A DNA stretch of 64,000 nucleotides from Sphaerospermopsis kisseleviana NIES-73 (GCF_002368075.1 NZ_AP018314.1:3957752-4021751), one strand, 5' to 3'. Positions 45,526 to 54,767 are shown, counted from the stretch's first letter. Notes: generated by a model from the letters alone, not told the origin. Translations and numbers: made by a program.

Positions 45526-47646
45526 ATGTCACAATCTGAACCTAAACTTGAACATTTTGCCGTCAAAAGTCAAATAGTGAGCGAATTAGCTTTCCTATTT
45601 ACTATTTATATTCTTGTAACCGCACTATTATTTTTACACTTCCGCACCTGGGACTCTACCATCACTCGCCAGGTGTGGGGTGTCTTTGTTTATCCTAGTG
45701 TACTATTTGGCGGCGTTGCTTTAGCTTGGCGATATGTTTCCCATGTGATCTGGATATTACCCATAGGTTCCCTGGTGTTTATGGGATTACCATTTGCAGT
45801 AGCCTTACTAGGGGGATGGAGTTTAATTCCTCTAGGTATATTCGGTATTAGCGCCACTATCTTTGTTTACATATTATATTTATCCCCACAAGACCGACCG
45901 GTGATGAAAACCCTGCAACTGTCAGGGGCGGGAATGATTCTGGCTGTATTTTATTTTTTTGTGGTCAATGGTACTCTTAATTATGTATTCGCAGACATCA
46001 ATACTTATACGAATGGCATTAACCAAGATACCCTTTTTCATTCTGCAATTGTGCAGATGTTGGCTAAATTTAATACGCCATCAACGGGATTAGATGGTGT
46101 ACAACCTTTAAGCTATCATGTTGGTGTACATCGTTGGGTGGCGGCAAATCTTACTATCTTAGGAGGATCAGCACCTGTATTATTAGGTATTTGTCAATTA
46201 GTTGCTTTTCTCCCGGCGGTTTTCTTTGCTACAGTTTTAGTCTTCATGTGTTTGCTATCGACTCCACTTTCCACACTAGTGGCTTGTGGGTTTACTTTTT
46301 TAGGTTTATGGTTGTTGGCAATTCGCATCCTGGATTTCTCTTTGTCCAGTGAATCCTATAATTTTTCCCTTCCTGTATTTATAGCCATGATACCAGTAGG
46401 GCAAAGATGGTTGTACAAAGCGAGGGAAAGTAATCGCTGGTTGACCCCTTTACCCCTAACACTGTCCGTGGTAGCAGTCCTAGCTTGTGGCGCTGCAAAG
46501 ATTTCTTCCGGGGTGATACTGGCTTTGTTTCTCATCCTCTGTGGGTTTATCCCGAAAATGTGGCCTCTAAATCAACAGAAGTGGCGATATCTAGGACTGT
46601 TACTAGCTTTAGGTATCGCTTTTTTTGTGGGATGTTTAGCCTTAGCCTTTAACTTTAGTGCTGGAAATCTGACTAACATCTTTTATCCTTTTCACTTTGC
46701 ACGCGCTTACAGAAGTCAGTTTATTTGGCAAAATATCGTATTTTTAGGGTTAATCATCCCATTCTACTGGTTGCAGAGGAATCAAGAAAAATTCCTGGTG
46801 CGATCGCAAGTGATCATCCTCACACTGCTATTTTTAGCATCTCAACTACCAGGAGCTTTACTGGAAATCGGCGGACCCTCAGCACATTATTTTGTGCAAC
46901 CAGTGCTGTTAGTCACCTTATTGTTTACCTTGGCTGCTGTAGCTGACTATTGGTCAGTCAACCGCAAAACTGGTTTTCTATTCATTGTAGATCCCGTAGA
47001 CCATGAACCTAAACCTTTGTCACCTGTTATTAGTTGGGGAGTGATAGGGTTAGTTTTAATTTTTTCATTGTCCATGGGAACGGGAGGAAGTAGCCACAAG
47101 GATAAGGTGTTAGGGTTTGCTCATCGGTTAGTAATGACTCTAGATTCTTTTTCGTCTCAGTCAGATTCATTGACTGATTTGAGAGGTTTAAGTAAAATCC
47201 AGCATCAGTCACGGTTGTTACTCTTTCCTCCCAGTGTGAACTGGGAAATACTCAACACCAAAACCGAGTTGGGTTACATCCAAGGGGAACTTGCTAAATT
47301 AACTGAATCCAAAAAATTAGAACCAGGTGATAACTTAGCCATTCATATTTCAGATGACTTTTCAGACTTTTGGCAACCACAGGGTAGAAGAAATTGTTGG
47401 GATAAATCTTTTGTCATTCCTGCAATGACTGGATTACCCTTGGTGAATGGAGTCCGAGGTGAGAATAGTGACTGTGATTTAACTAAAGATTTTGGTATGG
47501 CTGAATATAGTAAAGAGTCTTGGAATCGTCCACTTTCTCAGGAAGATATCTGTACTAAGTCCACTAAATTAGGTTTTGACAAAGTGTTGAATGTTTCTCA
47601 GTCACAAATTCAATTATACTCTTGTAATGGGTTCGACCAGAAGTAA
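45526..47646 (+). CDS. Large polytopic membrane protein, GT-C-like
   Basis: 706 residues with some twelve hydrophobic segments between residues ~20 and ~510, then a soluble C-terminal ~190 residues. A loop after the fifth span reads INTYTNGINQDTLFHSAIVQM, with acidic residues and His as in lipid-phosphate-sugar-using GT-C enzymes. I recognise no named family; a role as a membrane glycosyltransferase or polymerase is inferred from topology and from the polyprenyl-phosphate glycosyltransferase gene 54 bases downstream. No signal peptide beyond the first span. Upstream lies a repeat-filled gap. Confidence 0.65.
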   Translation: MSQSEPKLEHFAVKSQIVSELAFLFTIYILVTALLFLHFRTWDSTITRQVWGVFVYPSVLFGGVALAWRYVSHVIWILPIGSLVFMGLPFAVALLGGWSLIPLGIFGISATIFVYILYLSPQDRPVMKTLQLSGAGMILAVFYFFVVNGTLNYVFADINTYTNGINQDTLFHSAIVQMLAKFNTPSTGLDGVQPLSYHVGVHRWVAANLTILGGSAPVLLGICQLVAFLPAVFFATVLVFMCLLSTPLSTLVACGFTFLGLWLLAIRILDFSLSSESYNFSLPVFIAMIPVGQRWLYKARESNRWLTPLPLTLSVVAVLACGAAKISSGVILALFLILCGFIPKMWPLNQQKWRYLGLLLALGIAFFVGCLALAFNFSAGNLTNIFYPFHFARAYRSQFIWQNIVFLGLIIPFYWLQRNQEKFLVRSQVIILTLLFLASQLPGALLEIGGPSAHYFVQPVLLVTLLFTLAAVADYWSVNRKTGFLFIVDPVDHEPKPLSPVISWGVIGLVLIFSLSMGTGGSSHKDKVLGFAHRLVMTLDSFSSQSDSLTDLRGLSKIQHQSRLLLFPPSVNWEILNTKTELGYIQGELAKLTESKKLEPGDNLAIHISDDFSDFWQPQGRRNCWDKSFVIPAMTGLPLVNGVRGENSDCDLTKDFGMAEYSKESWNRPLSQEDICTKSTKLGFDKVLNVSQSQIQLYSCNGFDQK

Positions 47647-47700
47647 ATTATCTGTGGGATAGCTCCAGTCTAGAATTGCATTTACTCCAACCATCATCAA

Positions 47701-48645
47701 ATGTCTCATATATCTGTTGTCATCCCTGTATATAAAGCAGAAAAAAGCCTTGATGTTCTCTATGAAAGGCTCAAAGTTTCCTTGTCTGAGATTACACAGG
47801 ATTTTGAAATCATTTTAGTTGAGGATTGTGGGGGCGATCGCTCTTGGGATATTATTGTGGAGTTAAGTAAGATCGACCCACGGGTAAAAGGAATTCAATT
47901 CAGTCGCAATTTTGGCCAACATTATGGCATCACAGCAGGGTTAGATCATTGTGACGCTGACTGGGTAGTTGTTATGGATTGTGATTTGCAAGACAGACCA
48001 GAAGAAATTCCCCGACTGTACAAAAAAGCCCAAGAAGGTTATGATGTTGTCTTAGCTCGCAGAGGTAAACGTAAAGATCCCCCCCTGAAGCGACTTACTT
48101 CATGGTTGTTTTATCAAATCTTTAACTACTTGACCGATTTACAATATGATGGACAAGTAGGTAACTTCCGCATTATTTCTCGTCAAGTTGTCGAGAACTT
48201 TTGTTTAATGCGGGAACAACTGAGATTTTTTGGTGGTTTGGTTGATTGGATGGGATTTCCCACCGCTAGTATTAACATTACCCATGACCAGCGTTTTGAG
48301 GGCAAAAGCACTTATACTTTCGCTAAACTCTGGAAACTAGCTAGTGAAACAATTATCGCCTATTCAGACAAGCCTCTACGCCTGTGTATTAAGTTAGGTT
48401 TTCTGATTTCTACTTTGTCATTTATCTATGGTATTTATATTGCCCTTAGGTTTGTGTTTTATGGTTCGCCTGTAACTGGTTGGAGTAGCCTGATTGTGTC
48501 TTTGTATTTTCTAGGTGGGATTATTATTTCTATTCTGGGAATACTAGGTATTTATTTAGGGAAAACTTTTGATCAGACAAAAAAAAGACCTTTGTATTTA
48601 GTCAGGAATAAAACTGATAGTAATGTAACTTTATGTAAACTATGA
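47701..48645 (+). CDS. Polyprenyl-phosphate glycosyltransferase (DPM1/GtrB/ArnC-like GT2)
   Basis: 314 residues. GT2 core at 1-230: SVVIPVYKAEKSLDVLYERL, ILVEDCGGDRSWDII, and the metal site MDCDLQDRPEEIP near 93-105. Two C-terminal membrane spans (about 235-257 and 268-290) are the signature of GtrB/ArnC-type enzymes that load a sugar onto undecaprenyl phosphate. An EmrE/ArnE-like flippase gene at 51699 and GT-C-like proteins at 45526 and 55101 complete the kind of machinery that uses such a lipid-linked sugar outside the membrane. A C7 run at 48079-48085 is in frame. Confidence 0.88.
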   Translation: MSHISVVIPVYKAEKSLDVLYERLKVSLSEITQDFEIILVEDCGGDRSWDIIVELSKIDPRVKGIQFSRNFGQHYGITAGLDHCDADWVVVMDCDLQDRPEEIPRLYKKAQEGYDVVLARRGKRKDPPLKRLTSWLFYQIFNYLTDLQYDGQVGNFRIISRQVVENFCLMREQLRFFGGLVDWMGFPTASINITHDQRFEGKSTYTFAKLWKLASETIIAYSDKPLRLCIKLGFLISTLSFIYGIYIALRFVFYGSPVTGWSSLIVSLYFLGGIIISILGILGIYLGKTFDQTKKRPLYLVRNKTDSNVTLCKL

Positions 48646-48741
48646 TATTTACTAATTCAAGATTAACTTTCTGTTTTCGATTTGTCAGTTATTTTGCATC
48701 GTCTATTCTTTAAATAGTAATAAATTATAAGGAAAATAAAA

Positions 48742-49314
48742 ATGCCATATCTGACTGAAGAACAGCTTTTAAAAATACCTTTTAAGTTTGTGGGTAAAAA
48801 TGTAAAGATAAGTGATAAAGCATCGATTTATAATCCTGAATTGATAGAAATTCATGATAATTCTAGAATTGATGATTTTTGTGTCATCTCTGGAAAAGTT
48901 TTTATTGGTAAACACGTTCACATAACAGTTTTTTGTAATGTTGCTGGTGGAACAGAAGGAATCATTTTTAATGATTTTTCAGCATTGGCATACGGATGTC
49001 ATGTCTTTACTCAAAGTGATGACTATAGTGGCGAAACCTTAACAAACGCAACAGTTCCAATCCAGTATAAATCAGAAACTAAAAAAAAAATTAGCATAGG
49101 AAAACATTGTATTGTCGGTACTAGTAGTTTAATATTTCCAGGTGTTGATTTAGCAGAAGGAACAGCAGTAGGAGCAGCTTCTGTAGTCAGAAAGTCAACT
49201 CAAGAATGGTCAATATATGTAGGTAACCCGGCTAAAAAAATTAGCCCCAGATCTAAAAACTTACTAAAGCTAGAATTACAACTTTCAGAAGAAAATAAAA
49301 TTAGGAACAATTAA
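48742..49314 (+). CDS. Hexapeptide-repeat acyltransferase
   Basis: 190 residues of left-handed beta-helix type: NSRIDDFCVISGKVFIGKHV, ALAYGCHVFTQSDDYSG, ISIGKHCIVGTSSLIFPGV, and the end SIYVGNPAKKISP. It is one base ahead of an acyl carrier protein gene and in one run with a reductase and an acyl ligase, so it probably transfers an ACP-bound (hydroxy)acyl group to an amino sugar. Many relatives use acetyl-CoA, and the donor preference is inferred only from context. Its 5' leader is AT-rich with an AAGGAAA ribosome site. Confidence 0.82.
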   Translation: MPYLTEEQLLKIPFKFVGKNVKISDKASIYNPELIEIHDNSRIDDFCVISGKVFIGKHVHITVFCNVAGGTEGIIFNDFSALAYGCHVFTQSDDYSGETLTNATVPIQYKSETKKKISIGKHCIVGTSSLIFPGVDLAEGTAVGAASVVRKSTQEWSIYVGNPAKKISPRSKNLLKLELQLSEENKIRNN

Positions 49315-49315
49315 A

Positions 49316-49606
49316 ATGCAGAAAGAAAAAATCTTAGATTTAGTGATTGAGCTAGTTAAAGAAATAGGTTTGGAGCAATCAAACGAAATACTAATTAATC
49401 CAAATCAATCAACACGGCTGTTTGGAGAAAACCTAGATAGTCTGGAAATAGTTATGTTGATTGGTGAACTAGAGGAGCGGATTAGCGATGAATTTGGTAT
49501 TCAGATTATTCTAGCTGATGATCGCGCGATGAGTCAGAGAACATCTCCATTTAGGAGTGTTAAAACATTAGTCGAGTACATCGATTTATTATTATCTGAG
49601 CAATAG
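49316..49606 (+). CDS. Acyl carrier protein
   Basis: 96 residues, acidic, helical. The phosphopantetheine attachment Ser is in ENLDSLEIVMLI (residue ~44), the DSL motif of ACPs. Longer than FabB-pathway ACP (~80). It is a dedicated copy for the glycan locus: directly flanked by an acyltransferase gene and an SDR reductase gene. It should carry a short acyl chain loaded by the AMP-binding ligase at 50316. Confidence 0.9.
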   Translation: MQKEKILDLVIELVKEIGLEQSNEILINPNQSTRLFGENLDSLEIVMLIGELEERISDEFGIQIILADDRAMSQRTSPFRSVKTLVEYIDLLLSEQ

Positions 49607-49610
49607 GGTA

Positions 49611-50312
49611 ATGGAAAAATCCTTTATTATTACTGGGACGAGAAAGGGACTGGGGAAGGAGATTGCTGAATATTATCTTTCATTAGGTAATAGGGTTGCA
49701 GGTTGTAGTCGTGGTGCTTCCAGCATTCAACATCAAAAATATCTGCATTTTGAGTTAGATGTTTCGGAAGAAAAAGCTGTAGTATCAATGGTTAACCAGG
49801 TAAACAAAACCTTTGGTAAAATTGATATTTTGCTTAATAATGCTGGTATAGCAGCGATGAATCACTTGCTAACTACACCTCTACAAACTGCTCATACAAT
49901 TTTTAACACTAACTTTTTTGGCACTTTCTTATTTACCCGCGAAGCCGCAAAAGCGATGATGAAGCACAAGCAAGGGTGTATTGTTAACTACACTACAGTT
50001 GCCAGTCCATTAAATTTGGCTGGAGAGGCGGTTTATACAGCAAGTAAAGCTGCTATTGAGAGTTTAACTAGGGTAACAGCTAAAGAATTGGCTCCATTTA
50101 ATATTCGGGTTAACGCTGTTGGTCCAACTCCTATCCCTACAGACCTCATCCGTAATATTCCGCAAAACAAATTAGAAGAATTAACCAATCAACAAATTAT
50201 CCGGCGTTTAGGAAATGTTGATGATGTAATCAACGTTATAGATTTTTTTATTTCAGAACGGAGTAAATTTATTACAGGTCAAACCATTTTTCTAGGTGGA
50301 GTTATAGGGTAA
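49611..50312 (+). CDS. SDR family reductase (FabG-like)
   Basis: 233 residues. NAD(P) loop TGTRKGLGKEIAEYY at ~8-22, LNNAGIAAMNHLL, and the catalytic YTASKAA at ~146-152 with Ser in TTVASPL ahead of it; C-terminal FITGQTIFLGGVIG. The closest functional analogy is 3-oxoacyl-ACP reductase, which would form a 3-hydroxyacyl group on the neighbouring ACP. Four bases after the acp gene and three before the ligase gene. Confidence 0.87.
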   Translation: MEKSFIITGTRKGLGKEIAEYYLSLGNRVAGCSRGASSIQHQKYLHFELDVSEEKAVVSMVNQVNKTFGKIDILLNNAGIAAMNHLLTTPLQTAHTIFNTNFFGTFLFTREAAKAMMKHKQGCIVNYTTVASPLNLAGEAVYTASKAAIESLTRVTAKELAPFNIRVNAVGPTPIPTDLIRNIPQNKLEELTNQQIIRRLGNVDDVINVIDFFISERSKFITGQTIFLGGVIG

Positions 50313-50315
50313 CTT

Positions 50316-51665
50316 ATGTCCTGGTTAAAACATCACTTATTTTCTTTAGGCGATCGCCAACTATTGTCCGATGGAGTTAATCAATATAATTATACTGATT
50401 TACATCATCAAATTAATATTTATATGTCTGATCTCGATACTCACTTGAAACCTGGCGAAGTAGTTGGGATGCTAGCAGACTATAATTTTCATGCTGTGGC
50501 GTTATTTTTAGCACTCCTTGAGAAGAAAGTAATTATTGTACCTATTGTCAGTCAAAATCCAGTAGAAATTAACAAGCGGTTACACGTTGCTAGTTGTACT
50601 GTAACTGCTTATATAAATGATGGAATTTTAAAACTGACTCGAAATAACAACTCATCCAATCACCCACTAGTCTTAAACCTAATTACATCTGGTCGATCAG
50701 GCTTAATACTATTTAGCAGCGGTAGTACTGGTGAACCTAAGGCTATGATCCACGACTTGGATACTTTAGTTGAGAGTTATCATGGGAAAAAATTAAAGCA
50801 TTTGAATATACTAGTTTTTCTTATGTTTGACCATATTGGTGGTCTTAATACCCTATTGAATATTATATCCACTGGTGCATTTATGGTATTACCTGCGAAT
50901 CGTAATCCTGATTATATTGCATCTTTGATTCAGAAATATCATGTTCATGTTTTACCAACCTCGCCCACCTTCTTAAACATGATGCTTATGGATAAAGTGA
51001 ATGAAAGATATGATTTATCTAGTCTAAGAATTATCACTTATGGAACAGAAACAATGCCTAAAAGTCTTTTGCAAAAATTGAAAAGAGTTTTTACAAAAAC
51101 AAAACTTGTGCAGACTTTTGGTACAAGCGAAACGGGAATTATTCAAACACAAAGTCGCTCATCAGAAAGTCTAGAAATCAAACTAGATGATCCTAATATC
51201 GAATATAAGGTAGTAGCAGGTGAATTGTGGCTAAGAAGTAAAACCCAAATTTTAGGTTATCTAAATGCTAGTATGGATAGCTTTACTGATGATGGTTGGT
51301 TCCAAACGGGAGACTTGGTTGAAGAAAAAGAAAATGGCTATATTCAAATTATTGGTCGCAATAAAGAAGTAATTAATGTAGGAGGTCTCAAGGTTTTACC
51401 CATGGAGGTGGAATCAGTTCTATTAGAAATGGATGAAGTATCAGACTGTATGGTTTACTCCGAGAAGAGTGCAATCACCGGTCAAATAGTAGTGGCGGAT
51501 ATTGTGATCAATCGTCATGTTTCTCCAAAAGAAGCAAGAGCAATGATTAGAAAATTCTGCAAAGATAGACTTGAGGAATATAAGGTACCTATCAAAATTA
51601 ATTTCACTGAAAAAACTAATTTTAATGAACGATTTAAAAAAATTAGACTTAACAAAGATAGCTAA
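50316..51665 (+). CDS. AMP-binding acyl ligase (acyl-ACP/acyl-CoA synthetase-like)
   Basis: 449 residues, a rather short ANL-superfamily enzyme. The P-loop LILFSSGSTGEPKAMIHD is near 130-147, then VQTFGTSETGIIQTQS, the DGWFQTGDLVEE block and the hinge IIGRNKEVINVGGLKV, and near the end NFNERFKKIRL with the late catalytic Lys. It should activate a carboxylic acid and load it on the neighbouring ACP. Most similar in layout to ligases found in O-antigen clusters that make N-acyl sugars. The acid itself cannot be read off. Confidence 0.87.
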   Translation: MSWLKHHLFSLGDRQLLSDGVNQYNYTDLHHQINIYMSDLDTHLKPGEVVGMLADYNFHAVALFLALLEKKVIIVPIVSQNPVEINKRLHVASCTVTAYINDGILKLTRNNNSSNHPLVLNLITSGRSGLILFSSGSTGEPKAMIHDLDTLVESYHGKKLKHLNILVFLMFDHIGGLNTLLNIISTGAFMVLPANRNPDYIASLIQKYHVHVLPTSPTFLNMMLMDKVNERYDLSSLRIITYGTETMPKSLLQKLKRVFTKTKLVQTFGTSETGIIQTQSRSSESLEIKLDDPNIEYKVVAGELWLRSKTQILGYLNASMDSFTDDGWFQTGDLVEEKENGYIQIIGRNKEVINVGGLKVLPMEVESVLLEMDEVSDCMVYSEKSAITGQIVVADIVINRHVSPKEARAMIRKFCKDRLEEYKVPIKINFTEKTNFNERFKKIRLNKDS

Positions 51666-51698
51666 TTTTAAAACATCCTATAAACTTATTATTTTTAC

Positions 51699-52061
51699 AT
51701 GAATCATCTTTACATCCTCTTAAGCATCCTATTTACAGTCTACGGACAAATCATCATTAAATGGCAAGTGCAACTGGCCGGAGCATTTCCCCCAGACAAC
51801 ATAGCCAAACTACAATACATCATTAAACTACTACTCAACCCCTGGGTAATTAGTAGCTTTACCTGTGCATTCCTAGCAGCAATTAGCTGGATGGCCGCCA
51901 TGACTAAATTTGACCTCAGCTATGCTTACCCATTCATGAGTTTAGCCTTTGTCCTAGTCCTGTTCCTCAGCGCCATCTTCTTTAAAGAACCCGTGACTAT
52001 TCCCAAATCACTAGGGTTGGGATTAATTATTTTAGGTATTATCATTGGTAGCAAAGGGTAG
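51699..52061 (+). CDS. EmrE/ArnE-like small membrane transporter
   Basis: 120 residues with four membrane spans, the SMR/DMT half-size type. Features: ILFTVYGQIIIKWQ in the first span, a conserved-looking SYAYPFMSLAFVLVLFLSA, and the end LGLGLIILGIIIGSKG. ArnE and ArnF, members of this fold, flip undecaprenyl-phosphate-aminoarabinose. Placed among a polyprenyl-phosphate glycosyltransferase, an aminosugar pathway and GT-C proteins, the same job for another lipid-linked amino sugar is likely. The Glu of multidrug SMR span 1 is absent, which argues against drug export. Confidence 0.8.
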   Translation: MNHLYILLSILFTVYGQIIIKWQVQLAGAFPPDNIAKLQYIIKLLLNPWVISSFTCAFLAAISWMAAMTKFDLSYAYPFMSLAFVLVLFLSAIFFKEPVTIPKSLGLGLIILGIIIGSKG

Positions 52062-52096
52062 AAATCCACCTCTCAAAAGAATAATAAAAAATTAAT

Positions 52097-52726
52097 ATGC
52101 CCCAAATTACCCAAGGAATTCGCTCAATCCTTTCAATCCCTTTCTTTTATAGCTTATTTCAAAAAATACTAGGTCAGAATAGAGCCTATAATATTCTGAT
52201 TAAAAATTATATTAGGACTAATAGTGGCGATCGCATACTAGATATTGGTTGTGGACCTGCTGATCTATTATCCTACTTACCCCAAGTAGAGTATATAGGA
52301 TTTGATGCCAGTGAAAAGTATATTAGTGATGCCAAAAAGCGTTATGGCAATCAAGGAACCTTTATCTGTGAACTAGTCACATCTGACAATCTCACATATA
52401 GAGAATACTTTGATATTGTTGTAGTGTTTGGAGTATTACATCATCTTGACGATATAGAAGCAGAAAAACTGTTTAAATTAGCTCACACTGCCTTGAAACC
52501 CGGAGGCCGATTAGTAGCCGTTGAGCCTTGCTACACAGAGAATCAATCACCCATTGCCAGATGGATTATATCTAAAGACCGGGGACAAAATGTAAGGGAT
52601 GAAAAAGGTTACTTAAATCTAGGGTATAATTTCTTCCCCCCCCCACATACATCCTGTAACATCCGTCATGACTTATTACGGATACCCTATACTCATATCA
52701 TTATAGAATGTATAAAACCTGATTAA
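52097..52726 (+). CDS. Class I SAM-dependent methyltransferase with an in-frame C9 run
   Basis: 209 residues. SAM loop LDIGCGPADLLSYLPQVEY at ~48-66, GFDASEKYIS, FDIVVVFGVLHHLDD and LKPGGRLVAVEPC. The C-terminal DLLRIPYTHIIIEC is a typical ending, so the present frame across the C9 run (52636-52644, coding FFPPPH) is the working one. A single-base slip would replace the last ~30 residues, including that ending. It stands between the flippase and another methyltransferase. Confidence 0.86.
   Translation: MPQITQGIRSILSIPFFYSLFQKILGQNRAYNILIKNYIRTNSGDRILDIGCGPADLLSYLPQVEYIGFDASEKYISDAKKRYGNQGTFICELVTSDNLTYREYFDIVVVFGVLHHLDDIEAEKLFKLAHTALKPGGRLVAVEPCYTENQSPIARWIISKDRGQNVRDEKGYLNLGYNFFPPPHTSCNIRHDLLRIPYTHIIIECIKPD
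52636..52644. repeat. C9 homopolymer in a methyltransferase gene (on-frame)
   Basis: Nine C after TTCTT and before ACATAC. Here nine is the in-frame count, whereas at 32837 and 53282 nine is off-frame. Confidence 0.95.
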
Positions 52727-52768
52727 ACGGAAAAATCACATATTTTTTTTAATAAACAATAATTTTCG

Positions 52769-53636
52769 ATGAAAATCTGCCCCCAATGTCACCATCATTT
52801 TAACCAACCTAACTGGGATTGTCCCGCCTGTGGTTACACACCCCCAATATTAGATGGACACCAGAGCTTTGCACCGCAACTCGCAGCGGCCAGCGAAGGA
52901 TTTGAGGCCTCAGCCTTCCCCATACTAGCAAAACTAGAAGCCAAAAACTTCTGGTTTCGCGCCCGCAACCGCTTAATCATTTACGCCATTAAACATTACT
53001 TCCCCCACGCTCAAACCTTCCTAGAAATTGGCTGCGGAACTGGCTTTGTCCTTCAGGGAATTGAAAAACACCTCCCCCACCTCATCACCTGCGGTAGTGA
53101 AATATTTACTACCGGCTTACAATTTGCCACCGAACGCCTGTGTAAAACAACACTTTTTCAAATGGATGCCCGTAATATCCCCTTTGCGGAAGAATTTGAT
53201 ATTATTGGAGCTTTCGACGTTCTGGAACACATAGAACAAGATGAGGATGTACTTACACAAATGTATCAAGCTATTCCAAATGGGGGGGGGTATAATACTG
53301 ACTGTTCCCCAACATCCCTGGTTATGGAGTCAAGCTGATACCTACGCTCACCACGTCCGGCGCTATATCAAACAAGATTTAATCACCAAGTTACAGCAAA
53401 CAGGATTTAAAGTAGTAAAAGTTACCTCTTTTGTTTCTCTTCTCTTACCCTTAATGCTACTTTCTCGACTCAATCAGCGCTCATCAACAAATTATGACCC
53501 CACTAGTGAGTTAAAAATTAGTGGCACCTTAAATTACCTCTTAGAGAAAATTTTAGATGTAGAACGCTGGTTGATTAAACTAGGTTTTTCCTTTCCCTGG
53601 GGCGGCTCTTTGTTAGTAATTGCCTACAAACAATAA
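52769..53636 (+). pseudogene. Zinc-ribbon class I methyltransferase, out of frame at a G9 run
   Basis: Two frames make a protein of ~288 residues. The first (52769-53338) has a zinc ribbon CPQCHHHFNQPNWDCPACG, the SAM loop FLEIGCGTGFVLQGIEKHL and IIGAFDVLEHIEQDEDVL. The second has IILTVPQHPWLWSQADTYAH through to WGGSLLVIAYKQ (stop 53634-53636). The joint is a run of nine G (53282-53290) coding PNGGG; with eight G the protein reads AIPNGGGIILTVPQHPW in one frame. Phase-variable off state, dead gene or base-count error are all possible. It ends 3 bases before the aminotransferase gene. Confidence 0.87.
53282..53290. repeat. G9 homopolymer at a frameshift
   Basis: Nine G between CCAAAT and TATAAT. 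Loss of one G restores the methyltransferase. It lies in the same structural motif (PGG after strand 4) as the G8 at 22736. Confidence 0.95.
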
Positions 53637-53639
53637 CCC

Positions 53640-54767
53640 ATGAATAAAATACCTTTTAACAAACCTTACATGACCGGTAAAGAGCTATGGTATATCAGCC
53701 AAGCTCACCACGCCGGACAACTTGCCGGGGATGGTAATTATACCAAAAAATGCCATCAATGGCTAGAAACCCATACCCACTCCCACAAAGCCCTCCTGAC
53801 TCACTCCTGCACCGCCGCCCTAGAAATGTCAGCTATTTTAGCTGATTTGGAACCAGGAGACGAGGTAATTATGCCCAGTTATACCTTCGTTTCCACCGCC
53901 AACGCCTTTGTTCTCAGGGGAGCTATTCCCGTATTTGTAGATATCCGCCCCGACACCCTCAATTTAGATGAAACCCTAGTAGAAACAGCTATTACACACC
54001 GCACCCGCGCCATTGTCCCCGTCCATTATGCCGGGGTTGGTTGTGAAATGGATACCTTGCAACAAATTGCCACCAAACATCAACTATTGTTAATTGAAGA
54101 TGCAGCCCAGGGACTGATGTCATCCTATAAAGGAAAACCCCTTGGTAGTTTTGGTGACTTAGCTTGCTTTAGTTTCCATGAAACCAAAAATATTATCGCC
54201 GGTGAAGGCGGTGCTTTAATTATCAATAATCCCCAATTCACAGAATCAGCGGAAATCATTCGGGAAAAAGGCACTAACCGTAGTCAATTTTTCCGGGGAC
54301 AGGTAGATAAGTATACCTGGATAGAAAAAGGCTCTAGTTACTTACCAGGAGAATTAATTGCCGCTTTCCTCTATGCACAACTTGAAGAAGCACAACAAAT
54401 TATTACCAACCGCCTCAAAGTATGGGATTATTATCATCAACTGCTAGAACCTGTAGAAAAATCCGGTAAATTACGCCGTCCTATCATTCCCCCTGACTGT
54501 CAGCACAATGCCCATATGTATTATATCCTGCTAGAGGATTTACAAACCCGTACCCAGCTAATTAACTACCTCAAAGAACAAGGTATTAATGCAGTATTTC
54601 ACTATGTTCCCTTACATAGCTCTCCTGGTGGTAAGCATTATGGACGGGTGAATGGGAAGATGGATCATACTAATCTTCTGTCTGATTGTTTATTACGCTT
54701 ACCCATGTTCCCAGAGTTGACAACTTCACAGATAGAAATAATTGTCGGGGCTGTTAAGAGTTTTTAA
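53640..54767 (+). CDS. rffA: WecE/RffA-type dTDP-4-amino-4,6-dideoxygalactose transaminase
   Basis: 375 residues. The start IPFNKPYMTGKELWYISQA and blocks HSCTAALEMSAILADLEPGD, MPSYTFVSTANAFVLRGAIP and PVHYAGVGCEMDT follow E. coli WecE closely. PLP Asp is in EDAAQGLMSSYKG and the Schiff-base Lys in SFHETKNIIAGEGG (about 181). It should make dTDP-Fuc4N from dTDP-4-keto-6-deoxyglucose and glutamate; the dTDP-glucose genes (rmlA, rmlB) are not in the window. The free 4-amino group is a natural target for the acyl cassette at 48.7-51.7 kb. Confidence 0.9.
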   Translation: MNKIPFNKPYMTGKELWYISQAHHAGQLAGDGNYTKKCHQWLETHTHSHKALLTHSCTAALEMSAILADLEPGDEVIMPSYTFVSTANAFVLRGAIPVFVDIRPDTLNLDETLVETAITHRTRAIVPVHYAGVGCEMDTLQQIATKHQLLLIEDAAQGLMSSYKGKPLGSFGDLACFSFHETKNIIAGEGGALIINNPQFTESAEIIREKGTNRSQFFRGQVDKYTWIEKGSSYLPGELIAAFLYAQLEEAQQIITNRLKVWDYYHQLLEPVEKSGKLRRPIIPPDCQHNAHMYYILLEDLQTRTQLINYLKEQGINAVFHYVPLHSSPGGKHYGRVNGKMDHTNLLSDCLLRLPMFPELTTSQIEIIVGAVKSF

